10,547 bases of DNA from Lamprocystis purpurea. GTDB taxonomy: Bacteria > Pseudomonadota > Gammaproteobacteria > Chromatiales > Chromatiaceae. Below, piece by piece: positions 1 through 6,335 of the stretch (its first letter is position 1; each line of letters starts with the position of its first letter). The notes under the pieces were generated by a model. That model was not told where the DNA came from, did no database searches, and saw only the letters and a list, made by a program, of their open reading frames with translations. A program made the position numbers and the translations under genes. Where the stretch lies: assembly GCA_020718945.1 (NCBI GenBank), contig DYRB01000025.1:3989-14535 (forward strand), read 5' to 3'.

Positions 1-56
1 TCGCCGCGGGGCGCGGCCACAGGTACGACGGCATCGTGGGTCTTGTGTGCGTTCAT
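1..56 (-). CDS. murC: Probable start of MurC (UDP-MurNAc:L-alanine ligase), cut by the window edge
   Basis: An ATG at 56, overlapping the stop of the leader ORF, opens a frame that runs off the left edge after 18 complete codons (MNAHKTHDAVVPVAAPRG). No MurC motif can be seen in so short a piece, because the family's GIGGAGM nucleotide loop would lie further on. The assignment rests on gene order: in gammaproteobacterial dcw clusters murC follows murG directly. MurC adds L-Ala to UDP-MurNAc, the first of the four Mur ligase steps. If the repeat continues outside the window, this frame too would end after 23 codons and the real murC start would lie further left. Confidence 0.5.
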   Translation of the reverse strand, partial: MNAHKTHDAVVPVAAPRG

Positions 57-123
57 GGCGAAGGGGCCTCGCCGCGGGGCGCGGCCACAGGTACGACGGC
101 ATCGTGGGTCTTGTGTGCGTTCA
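1..123. repeat. Exact 55-bp direct repeat, two copies, period 68 bp
   Basis: Bases 1-55 and 69-123 are identical over all 55 positions and separated by 13 unique bases (56-68). The match ends at 55/123 (T against C at 56/124). On the left it cannot be extended because copy one begins at base 1. On the minus strand each copy begins with the TGA of an ATGA or GTGA junction and codes for the same 18-residue start, MNAHKTHDAVVPVAAPRG. The right copy contains the murG stop. This may be a true tandem duplication of the murC start, possibly continuing beyond the window, or an assembly edge effect. The identity is certain; the cause is not. Confidence 0.97.
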
Positions 124-124
124 C
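53..124 (-). CDS. 23-codon leader ORF made from a duplicated murC start
   Basis: Starting from a GTG at 124 that overlaps the murG stop (GTGA), this frame encodes a 23-residue peptide that begins with the same 18 residues as the downstream frame (NAHKTHDAVVPVAAPRG after the start) and ends EAPSP. Its TGA (55-53) overlaps the ATG at 56 as ATGA. A GAGG lies ten bases before the GTG, and another GAGG lies ten bases before the next ATG, so the two starts are similarly equipped. It has no features of a functional protein. It could be a by-product of the tandem duplication, a short coupled leader that passes ribosomes to murC, or a broken original murC start. That it is translated is inference. Confidence 0.4.
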   Translation of the reverse strand: MNAHKTHDAVVPVAAPRGEAPSP

Positions 125-1209
125 GCCTGGAGTACCTCGCGGCAGGCCGCGGCCACCCGTGCGGCGGCCTCGGGTTGGGCCTGGGCGCGGGCCGCCTGGG
201 CCATGGCCATGAGCCGGGCCGGGTCGCCCAGAAGGCCGAGCAGCTGGTAGGCCAGGGTCCCGGCGTTCAGGTGGGCCTCGGGGAGCAACTCCGCCGCCCC
301 GACCTCGGTGAGGTAACGGGCATTGCCGGTCTGGTGGTCGTCCACCGCGTGGGGGTAGGGGACCAGCACCGCCGGCAGCCCTGCGGCGGCCAGCTCGGAG
401 ATGGTCAGGGCCCCGGCCCGGCAGACCACCAGGTCCGCCCAGGCGTAGGCTTGCGCCATGTCCGCGATGAAGGGGGTGACGGTCGCCTCCACCCCGGCCT
501 CGGCATAGGCCTGTTGGGCCTCGGCCAGGGTGCGCTCGCCGGCCTGGTGGCGGACCTCCAGGCGGGTGTCGGCGGGCAACAGGGCCAGGGCCAGGGGCAG
601 AGTGCGGTTCAGGGCCCGGGCCCCGAGGGACCCGCCCAGGACCAGCAGGTGCCTGGGCCCTGGGGCTAGCAGACGCACGCCCAGGCGGAGTGTCGGCGGG
701 GCCAGGTCGGTGATCTCCGGGCGGACCGGGTTGCCGCAGGCGACCGCCCCGCGGGCCGCGGGGAAGCTCCCGGGGAAGGCCTCGAAGACCCGGGTGGCGA
801 TGCGCGAGAGCCACTGGTTGGTCATGCCAGGCACCCGGTTCTGCTCATGGATTACCAGGGGCAGGCCGAGCACCCGGGCCATGAGCCCGCCGGGCCCGGA
901 GGCGAAGCCGCCCATGCCGAGCACCGCCGCGGGCCGCCGCCGCCGCAGTATCTCCCCGGCCTGCCACAGGGCCGTAGCGAGGCGGAAGGGGGCCAGGGCC
1001 AGGGTCGCCCAGCCCTTGCCGCGCAGGCCCTCGATGCCGATCCACTCCATGGGGAAGCCGTGCTGAGGGACCAGCCTGGACTCCATGCCGCGGCGGGTGC
1101 CGATCCAGAAGACATCCAGGCCCTCGGCGCGCAGGCGCTCTGCCACCGCCAGTGCCGGGAAGACGTGGCCGCCGGTGCCGCCGGCCATGACCGCTATGCA
1201 CGCGCCCAT
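121..1209 (-). CDS. murG: MurG, lipid II synthase (GlcNAc transferase)
   Basis: MurG is a peripheral GT-B glycosyltransferase on the inner face of the membrane. It transfers GlcNAc from UDP-GlcNAc to lipid I, giving lipid II. The 362-residue product (E. coli 355) shows the N-terminal glycine loop GGTGGH (10-15) with His15, the second loop GMGGFASGP (98-106), HEQN (121-124), CGNPVR (158-163), the C-domain loop GGSLGA (192-197), CRAGALTISE (263-272) with Glu272 for the nucleotide sugar, and PYPHAVDDHQTGNA (285-298). The ATG at 1209 has a GAGGGG run upstream and overlaps the ftsW end by 16 bases. The next Met (residue 8) would remove the strand before the first glycine loop. The TGA stop (123-121) lies inside a duplicated 55-base unit and overlaps a GTG-started leader ORF. 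Confidence 0.98.
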   Translation of the reverse strand: MGACIAVMAGGTGGHVFPALAVAERLRAEGLDVFWIGTRRGMESRLVPQHGFPMEWIGIEGLRGKGWATLALAPFRLATALWQAGEILRRRRPAAVLGMGGFASGPGGLMARVLGLPLVIHEQNRVPGMTNQWLSRIATRVFEAFPGSFPAARGAVACGNPVRPEITDLAPPTLRLGVRLLAPGPRHLLVLGGSLGARALNRTLPLALALLPADTRLEVRHQAGERTLAEAQQAYAEAGVEATVTPFIADMAQAYAWADLVVCRAGALTISELAAAGLPAVLVPYPHAVDDHQTGNARYLTEVGAAELLPEAHLNAGTLAYQLLGLLGDPARLMAMAQAARAQAQPEAAARVAAACREVLQA

Positions 1210-2489
1210 GGCGTCCCCCCCTCATCGGTGACCCAGGGGGCCGCACCCGGGGCCCCCACCAGGTTCGGGCCGCCGTCCAGGACCGCCAGGCGGAGCGTTC
1301 GGTCGATGCGCAGCAGCACGGCCACGGCCATGAGGGCCACGATCAGGCTGTTGCTGCCGTAGCTCATGAAGGGCATGGTCAGGCCCTTGGTCGGGAGCAG
1401 GCCGACGTTGACGCCGATGTTGATGAAGGCCTGGAGCCCCAGACCCAGGCCCAGGCCGTGGGCCAGGTAGGAGGCGAAGTGGTCGCCCAGGGCCTGGGCC
1501 CGGGCGCCGATGGCGAAGGCGCGCCAGACCAGGAAGGAGAAGGCGAGGATGACCGAGACCACGCCGACGAAGCCGAACTCCTCCCCCACCACGGCCATGA
1601 GGAAGTCGGTGTGGGCCTCCGGGAGGAAGAACTGCTTCTGGATGCCGTGGCCCAGGCCCACCCCCAGCCATTCGCCCCGCCCGAAGGCGATCAGGGCCTG
1701 ACTCAACTGGAACCCCTTGTCATAGGGGTCGGCGAAGGGGTCGGTGAAGTTGAGCAGACGGGCCATGCGGTAGGGCTCAAAGATCACCAGGGCCACGGCG
1801 GCGGCCCCGACCATGCCGGTCAGCACGGCGAAGTTGATGGCCGGGACCCCGCCCAGGAACAGTAGTCCCATCACCGTGGCGAGCATGACCGCCGTGGTGC
1901 CGAAGTCCGGCTCGGCCAAGATCAGCGCGCTGGCCACGGCCATCAGGATCATGGGCCGCACGAAGCCGAGCACGCTGGCGGCCACCTCGGCCTGGCGGCG
2001 CACCAGATAGCCGGAGACATAGATCACGGCGAAGAATTTCATGAACTCGGAGCTTTGCAGGTTGAGCGGCCCCAGCGGTATCCAGCGCGTCGCCCCGTTG
2101 GCCGTGCGCCCTACCCCGGGGACCAGCACCAGGACCAGCATGGCCAGCCCGATGACGAACAGCAGCAGGCCGGACCTCTCCCACCAGCGCACCGGCACCG
2201 CATAGCAGACCAGGGCCGCCCCTATGGCCAGGGTCAGGGCCAGGCTGTGGCGGATGATGAAATGGAAGGGCGAGCCGTAGCTGTGATCGGCCACCGGCAG
2301 GGAGGCCGAGGCGACCATGATGAAGCCGAACCCGGTAATGGCCATGGCACACAGCAGCAATGCGTAGTCCAGCTCCGGCAGACGCCCCTGGCGGCGGCGC
2401 TGGGCGGCGGCCTGGACCCCCGCGGGGTTGTGGGTCGCGGCGGCGTGACCGGGGTGGTGCGGGGCCGTGTAGATACCGGGGGCGCTCAT
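1194..2489 (-). CDS. ftsW: FtsW, SEDS-family septal peptidoglycan polymerase
   Basis: FtsW is the SEDS glycosyltransferase that polymerises lipid II at the septum with FtsI as partner. The 431-residue protein has a cytoplasmic Pro/His/Arg-rich tail of about 40 residues and then about ten membrane segments. Family marks are ATRWIPLGPLNLQ (133-145), AEPDFGT (192-198), the large periplasmic loop with the LPEAHTDF motif (289-296) carrying the putative catalytic Asp295, and LPTKGLTMPFMSYG (365-378). Two conserved spots differ from common forms: QSSE (145-148), and GSNS (378-381) where GGSS is usual. I chose the ATG at 2489, which overlaps the murD stop as ATGA and has GAGGTGG upstream. An in-frame GTG at 2498 would add three residues. 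The TAG stop lies inside the start of murG (16-base overlap). Confidence 0.97.
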   Translation of the reverse strand: MSAPGIYTAPHHPGHAAATHNPAGVQAAAQRRRQGRLPELDYALLLCAMAITGFGFIMVASASLPVADHSYGSPFHFIIRHSLALTLAIGAALVCYAVPVRWWERSGLLLFVIGLAMLVLVLVPGVGRTANGATRWIPLGPLNLQSSEFMKFFAVIYVSGYLVRRQAEVAASVLGFVRPMILMAVASALILAEPDFGTTAVMLATVMGLLFLGGVPAINFAVLTGMVGAAAVALVIFEPYRMARLLNFTDPFADPYDKGFQLSQALIAFGRGEWLGVGLGHGIQKQFFLPEAHTDFLMAVVGEEFGFVGVVSVILAFSFLVWRAFAIGARAQALGDHFASYLAHGLGLGLGLQAFINIGVNVGLLPTKGLTMPFMSYGSNSLIVALMAVAVLLRIDRTLRLAVLDGGPNLVGAPGAAPWVTDEGGTPWARA

Positions 2490-3850
2490 GCCATCCACCT
2501 CTGCACGGCCTCGGCGAAGACCCGGCCGCGGTGCTCGTAGTTGTCGAACATATCGAAGCTGGCGCAGGCCGGGGAGAGCAGGACGCTGTCCCCGGGCCGG
2601 GCCGCCCCGGCCGCCAGCCGTACCGCCTCGGTCATGTCTGCGGCGTGCAGCAGGGGCGCGGCCCCGGCCAGGACCGCCTGGATCAGGGGGGCGTCGCGCC
2701 CGATCAGGACCACGGCCCGGGCGGCCCGCTCTACCGCCGGTCGCAGCGGGGCGAAGTCGGCCCCCTTGCCGTCGCCCCCGGCGATCAGTACCACCAACCC
2801 CGGGGCGCCGGGCTCGACCAGGCCGTCCAGGGCCGCCACGGTCGCCCCAGGGTTGGTCCCCTTGGAGTCGTCGTACCAGCGCACCCCGTCCCGCTCGCCC
2901 ACCAGGACGCTGCGGTGGGGCAGGCCGCGGAAGCTGCGCAGGGCCTCGATCATGGCCGTCTCCGGGAGATCCGCGGCGCTGGCGAGCGCCAGGGCCGCCA
3001 GGGCATTGGCCAGGTTGTGGCGCCCGGCGATGCCGATGTCCGCGGCGGGGATCAGGGGCCGCTCGCCGCGGGCCAGCCAGACCCCGTCGGCCAGGGTCAG
3101 GAGGCCGAAGTCGTCCGGGCCGCCGGGGGCGCCCAGGGTGAACCCCAGTTCCGACCCGGCGTGCGGGATGGCGGCGGCGGGGCCGTCGTCACGATTGACC
3201 ACCGCCACCTCGGCACCGCGGTAGATCCGCGCCTTGGCCGCCACGTAGGCGGCATAGTCCGGGTAGCGGTCCATGTGGTCCGGGGACAGATTGAGTACCG
3301 TCGCCGCCCTAGGCTTGAGGCTGGCCGTGGTCTCAAGCTGGAAGCTGGACAGCTCCAGGACGTACAGCTCGATGCGCGGGTCCAGCAGGTCCAGGGCCGG
3401 GTCACCCAGGTTGCCGCCGACGGCCACCCGCACCCCGGCCAGGCGCGCCATGAGCCCGACCAGGGTGGTCACGGTGCTCTTGCCATTGGAGCCGGTGATG
3501 GCGATCACCGGTGCGGTCGCGGCCTGGGCGAACAGCTCGATGTCGCCGACCACCGGGACGCCGCGGGCCAGGGCGGCCTGGATCAGGGGCTCGGCCACCG
3601 GCACCCCGGGGCTGACCACCAGACGGTCGGCCACGGCGAAGACATCGGGCTGGAAGCCGCCGGTGAACACCGCCAGGTCCGGCAGTTCGGCGCGCAGTGG
3701 GTCCAGGCCCGGGGGCTTGGGGCGCGAGTCCGCCACCGCGACCAGGGCCCCCTGGGCGCGCAGCCAGCGGGCGCAGGACAGGCCGGTCTTGCCCAGTCCC
3801 AGGACCAGGGTGCGCAGTGGGGCGGGCTTGCTGGGGGCGGGTCTTCTCAT
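2486..3850 (-). CDS. murD: MurD, UDP-MurNAc-L-alanine:D-glutamate ligase
   Basis: MurD adds D-glutamate to UDP-MurNAc-L-Ala with ATP in the cytoplasm. The 454-residue product is slightly longer than E. coli MurD (438). It starts with a Rossmann-type VLGLGKTGLS (16-25) that binds the UDP substrate, followed by SPGVP (80-84). The catalytic domain is complete: P-loop GSNGKST (120-126), LELSSFQLE (165-173), NLSPDHMDR (187-195) and Lys206 in AAKARIY, the likely carbamylated lysine. Domain 3 has GRHNLANALAA, DDSKGTNPGAT (327-337), AGGDGKGADF and SPACASFDMFDNYEHRG (426-442). The ATG at 3850 is the first start after the mraY stop, but it has no clear Shine-Dalgarno sequence, so the exact start is a little uncertain. 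Its TGA overlaps the ftsW ATG by ATGA. An intact MurD is a useful contrast to the eroded MurE-like protein. Confidence 0.98.
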   Translation of the reverse strand: MRRPAPSKPAPLRTLVLGLGKTGLSCARWLRAQGALVAVADSRPKPPGLDPLRAELPDLAVFTGGFQPDVFAVADRLVVSPGVPVAEPLIQAALARGVPVVGDIELFAQAATAPVIAITGSNGKSTVTTLVGLMARLAGVRVAVGGNLGDPALDLLDPRIELYVLELSSFQLETTASLKPRAATVLNLSPDHMDRYPDYAAYVAAKARIYRGAEVAVVNRDDGPAAAIPHAGSELGFTLGAPGGPDDFGLLTLADGVWLARGERPLIPAADIGIAGRHNLANALAALALASAADLPETAMIEALRSFRGLPHRSVLVGERDGVRWYDDSKGTNPGATVAALDGLVEPGAPGLVVLIAGGDGKGADFAPLRPAVERAARAVVLIGRDAPLIQAVLAGAAPLLHAADMTEAVRLAAGAARPGDSVLLSPACASFDMFDNYEHRGRVFAEAVQRWMA

Positions 3851-3864
3851 GATCGATCTGGGCC

Positions 3865-4947
3865 CTAGCGGATCTTCAGGCTCGCCAGGCCCACCAGGAC
3901 CAGGATGACGGTGACGATCCAGAAGCGGACTATGACCCGGGGTTCGGGCCAGCCCTTCAACTCGTAGTGGTGGTGCAGGGGGGCCATGCGGAAGATGCGC
4001 TTGCCGGTGAGCTTGAAGGAGCCTACCTGGAGCATCACCGACAGGGTCTCGGCGACGAAGACCCCGCCCATGATGAACAGGACCAGTTCCTGGCGCGTAG
4101 CCACAGCGACCACGCCCAGGGCCGCCCCCAGGGCCAGGGCCCCCACGTCGCCCATGAAGACCTGGGCCGGGTAGGCGTTGAACCACAGGAAGCCCAGGCC
4201 AGCCCCGACCAGGGCCGCGCAGAAGACCACCACCTCGCCGACCCCGGGGACATAAGGGACCTTGAGATAGTTGGCAAACTCCACGTTGCCCGCGGCATAG
4301 GCGAACAGGGCCAAGGCCCCGGCGACCAGGACCGTGGGCATGGTGGCCAGGCCGTCCAGGCCGTCGGTCAGGTTGACCGCGTTGCTGCTGCCGACGATGA
4401 CGAAGTAGGCGAACAGCACATACCAGGGACCGAGCTGGAAGGAGACGTCCTTGAGATAGGGGATCAGCAGGGCGGTCTCCGCCGGGGTGGTGGCGGTGAG
4501 GAACAGGACCAGGGCCGCCGCCAGGCCCGCCACGGTCTGCCAGAAATACTTGTACCGCGCCGCCAGGCCGCGGGGGTTCTTCATAATGAGCTTCTTGTAA
4601 TCGTCCACCAGGCCGATGACCCCGAAGGCCAAGGTGGTCAGCAGGACTATCCACACATAGCGGTTGCGCAGATCCGCCCAGAGCAAGGTGCTGATGCCCA
4701 CCGCCACCAGGATCAGGGCCCCGCCCATGGTCGGGGTACCGGACTTGGCCAGGTGGGTCTGGGGCCCGTCCGTGCGCACCGTCTGGCCGATCTTGTACCA
4801 GGTCAGGCGCCGGATCATCGGCGGGCCCACGACAAAGGAGATCACCAGGGCGGTCAGTACCCCCAGGATGGAGCGCAGGGTCAGGTAGCGAAACACGCCG
4901 AAGGCGTTATCGAACTGGACCAACCATTCGGTGAGGAAGAGCAGCAT
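3865..4947 (-). CDS. mraY: MraY, phospho-N-acetylmuramoyl-pentapeptide transferase
   Basis: MraY is the integral inner-membrane enzyme that transfers phospho-MurNAc-pentapeptide from UDP to undecaprenyl phosphate, making lipid I. The product is 360 residues, the same length as the E. coli protein, and is strongly hydrophobic with about ten membrane segments. The family signatures are complete: SGTPTMGG (69-76), the double aspartate in VDDYKK (D115, D116), NAVNLTDGLDGLA (189-201), FMGDVGALALG with Asp267, and the cytoplasmic histidine loop MAPLHHHYELKGWPE (321-335). The ATG at 4947 follows the murF stop by two bases. Its ribosome site is a G-run without a clear GGAG, and coupling to murF may supply initiation. 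It ends with TAG, whereas most genes here end with TGA. The 14-base gap to murD is the longest in the window. Confidence 0.99.
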   Translation of the reverse strand: MLLFLTEWLVQFDNAFGVFRYLTLRSILGVLTALVISFVVGPPMIRRLTWYKIGQTVRTDGPQTHLAKSGTPTMGGALILVAVGISTLLWADLRNRYVWIVLLTTLAFGVIGLVDDYKKLIMKNPRGLAARYKYFWQTVAGLAAALVLFLTATTPAETALLIPYLKDVSFQLGPWYVLFAYFVIVGSSNAVNLTDGLDGLATMPTVLVAGALALFAYAAGNVEFANYLKVPYVPGVGEVVVFCAALVGAGLGFLWFNAYPAQVFMGDVGALALGAALGVVAVATRQELVLFIMGGVFVAETLSVMLQVGSFKLTGKRIFRMAPLHHHYELKGWPEPRVIVRFWIVTVILVLVGLASLKIR

Positions 4948-4949
4948 GA

Positions 4950-6335
4950 TCAGGCCCCCCGGGACTGGTTGGCGGCGGACTGGGCCAGGGCTGCCACGAC
5001 ACGGTCCATGGCGGCCAGTCGGGAGCCCTTGACCAGGACCAGATCGGCCCCGGTGAGGTCGCGGTCCAGGGCGGCGATCAGGGCGGCCTGGTCGGGGAAC
5101 TGGTGCGCGCCCGGGCCGAAGCCGGCCACGGCCCCACGGCACAGCTCGCCCACTGCATACAGGGCGGCGACCCCGGCGGCGCGGGCCGCGGTACCGATGT
5201 CCTGGTGCAGACGCTGGGCCTCCGGGCCCAACTCGCCCAGGTCCCCCAGGACCAGGACCGGACGGCCGGGTTGGGCGATAGGCAGGGCAGTCAGCACGGC
5301 GATGGCAGCCTCGACCGAGTCCGGGTTGGCGTTGTAGGTGTCGTCGATGACCCGCAGGGACCCCAGGCGCTTGGGGTCGAGCCGGCCAGGGACGGGCTTG
5401 AGGCTCGCCAACCCGGCGGCGATGGCCTGGGGGGCGACGCCGGCGGCGGTGGCCAGGGCGGCGGCGGCCAGGGCATTGCGCACATTGTGCAGCCCGGCCA
5501 GGGCCAGGGCGATGTCGCAGGGTGTCCCGGCCAGATCGGCGGTGAAGCGGGTGCGGAAGCCTGCCTCCCCCCACTCCGTGCTGACCCCTGCCGGGTTGGT
5601 ACGCACCGCGCAGCCGGGCTCTAGGCCGAAGGTCAGGACCCGCCGGACCCCGGCCAGCCCCCGCCAGAGCCCAATCCAGGGGGCATCCCCGGGGACTACG
5701 AAGGTGCCGTCGGCGGGCAGGCCGCGGGCGATCTCGCCCTTGGCCTTGGCCACCCCCTCGACGCTGCCGAAGCCCTCCAGGTGGGCCCGGCCGGCGTTGG
5801 TGATCAGGGCCGCCTGGGGGCGGGCGATGTCGGTCAGGTAACCGATCTCCCCCGGGTGGTTGGCGCCCATCTCCAGGACCAGCCAGTCCTGGTCGCGGGC
5901 CCCCAGCAGGGTGAGCGGCAGACCTATGTCGTTGTTCAGATTGCCCCGGGTCGCCAGCACTGTGCCGACCTGGGCGAGGATGGCGGCCACCATCTCCTTG
6001 CAGGTGGTCTTGCCGTTGCTGCCGGTGATGGCCAGGGCCCGGCCGGGGAGACGGTCGCGCCAGGCGGCGGCCAATCGACCCAGGCCCAGGCGGGTGTCGT
6101 CCACCACCCACTGGGGCAGGTCGATGGGCAGCAGGCGCTCGACCAGGGCGGCGACCGCCCCATTGGCCGCGGCCTGGGGGACGAACTCGTGGGCGTCGAA
6201 GCGCTCACCGCGCAGGGCCACGAACAGGGCCCCGGTGCAATCGCCGCGACTGTCCGTGACCACACGCTCGAAGGGGGCGTCGCCCCCGACCAGGTGCCCG
6301 CCCGCTTGTCCGGCCGCCTCCGCCAGGGTCCACAT
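4950..6335 (-). CDS. murF: MurF, UDP-MurNAc-tripeptide:D-alanyl-D-alanine ligase
   Basis: MurF uses ATP to add D-Ala-D-Ala to the UDP-MurNAc tripeptide, the last cytoplasmic step of the precursor. The 461-residue protein has the normal three Mur-ligase domains. Visible are TDSR (27-30) and FVALRGERFDAHEF in domain 1; the intact P-loop GSNGKTT (105-111), NLNNDIG (132-138), EMGANHPGEI (155-164), AHLEGFGS (184-191) and Lys199 in VAKAKGEI, the likely carbamylated lysine; then HNVRNALAAAA, VPGRLDPKR, DDTYNANPDS (331-340), LGDLGELG and KGSR. All key residues are present, in contrast to its neighbour murE. I chose the ATG at 6335, which overlaps the murE stop as TGATG and is preceded by GGAGGG. A longer in-frame ATG at 6356 would add seven residues but has no good ribosome site. 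Its stop is two bases before mraY. Confidence 0.98.
   Translation of the reverse strand: MWTLAEAAGQAGGHLVGGDAPFERVVTDSRGDCTGALFVALRGERFDAHEFVPQAAANGAVAALVERLLPIDLPQWVVDDTRLGLGRLAAAWRDRLPGRALAITGSNGKTTCKEMVAAILAQVGTVLATRGNLNNDIGLPLTLLGARDQDWLVLEMGANHPGEIGYLTDIARPQAALITNAGRAHLEGFGSVEGVAKAKGEIARGLPADGTFVVPGDAPWIGLWRGLAGVRRVLTFGLEPGCAVRTNPAGVSTEWGEAGFRTRFTADLAGTPCDIALALAGLHNVRNALAAAALATAAGVAPQAIAAGLASLKPVPGRLDPKRLGSLRVIDDTYNANPDSVEAAIAVLTALPIAQPGRPVLVLGDLGELGPEAQRLHQDIGTAARAAGVAALYAVGELCRGAVAGFGPGAHQFPDQAALIAALDRDLTGADLVLVKGSRLAAMDRVVAALAQSAANQSRGA

Noticed and set aside
2489..2498. ftsW starting at the GTG at 2498
   Set aside because: The ATG at 2489 overlaps the murD stop as ATGA and has GAGGTGG at a good distance; the GTG has neither.
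3851..3864. The mraY-murD gap as a site for a promoter or terminator
   Set aside because: Fourteen bases with no hairpin, T-run or promoter-like boxes; too short for either.
3865..6111. Possible long fusion frames running into mraY (from 6111) or murD (from 4654)
   Set aside because: The extra N-terminal parts are out-of-frame readings of murF and mraY, low-complexity Pro/Gly/Arg sequence. The genuine proteins begin at 4947 and 3850 with family-typical lengths.
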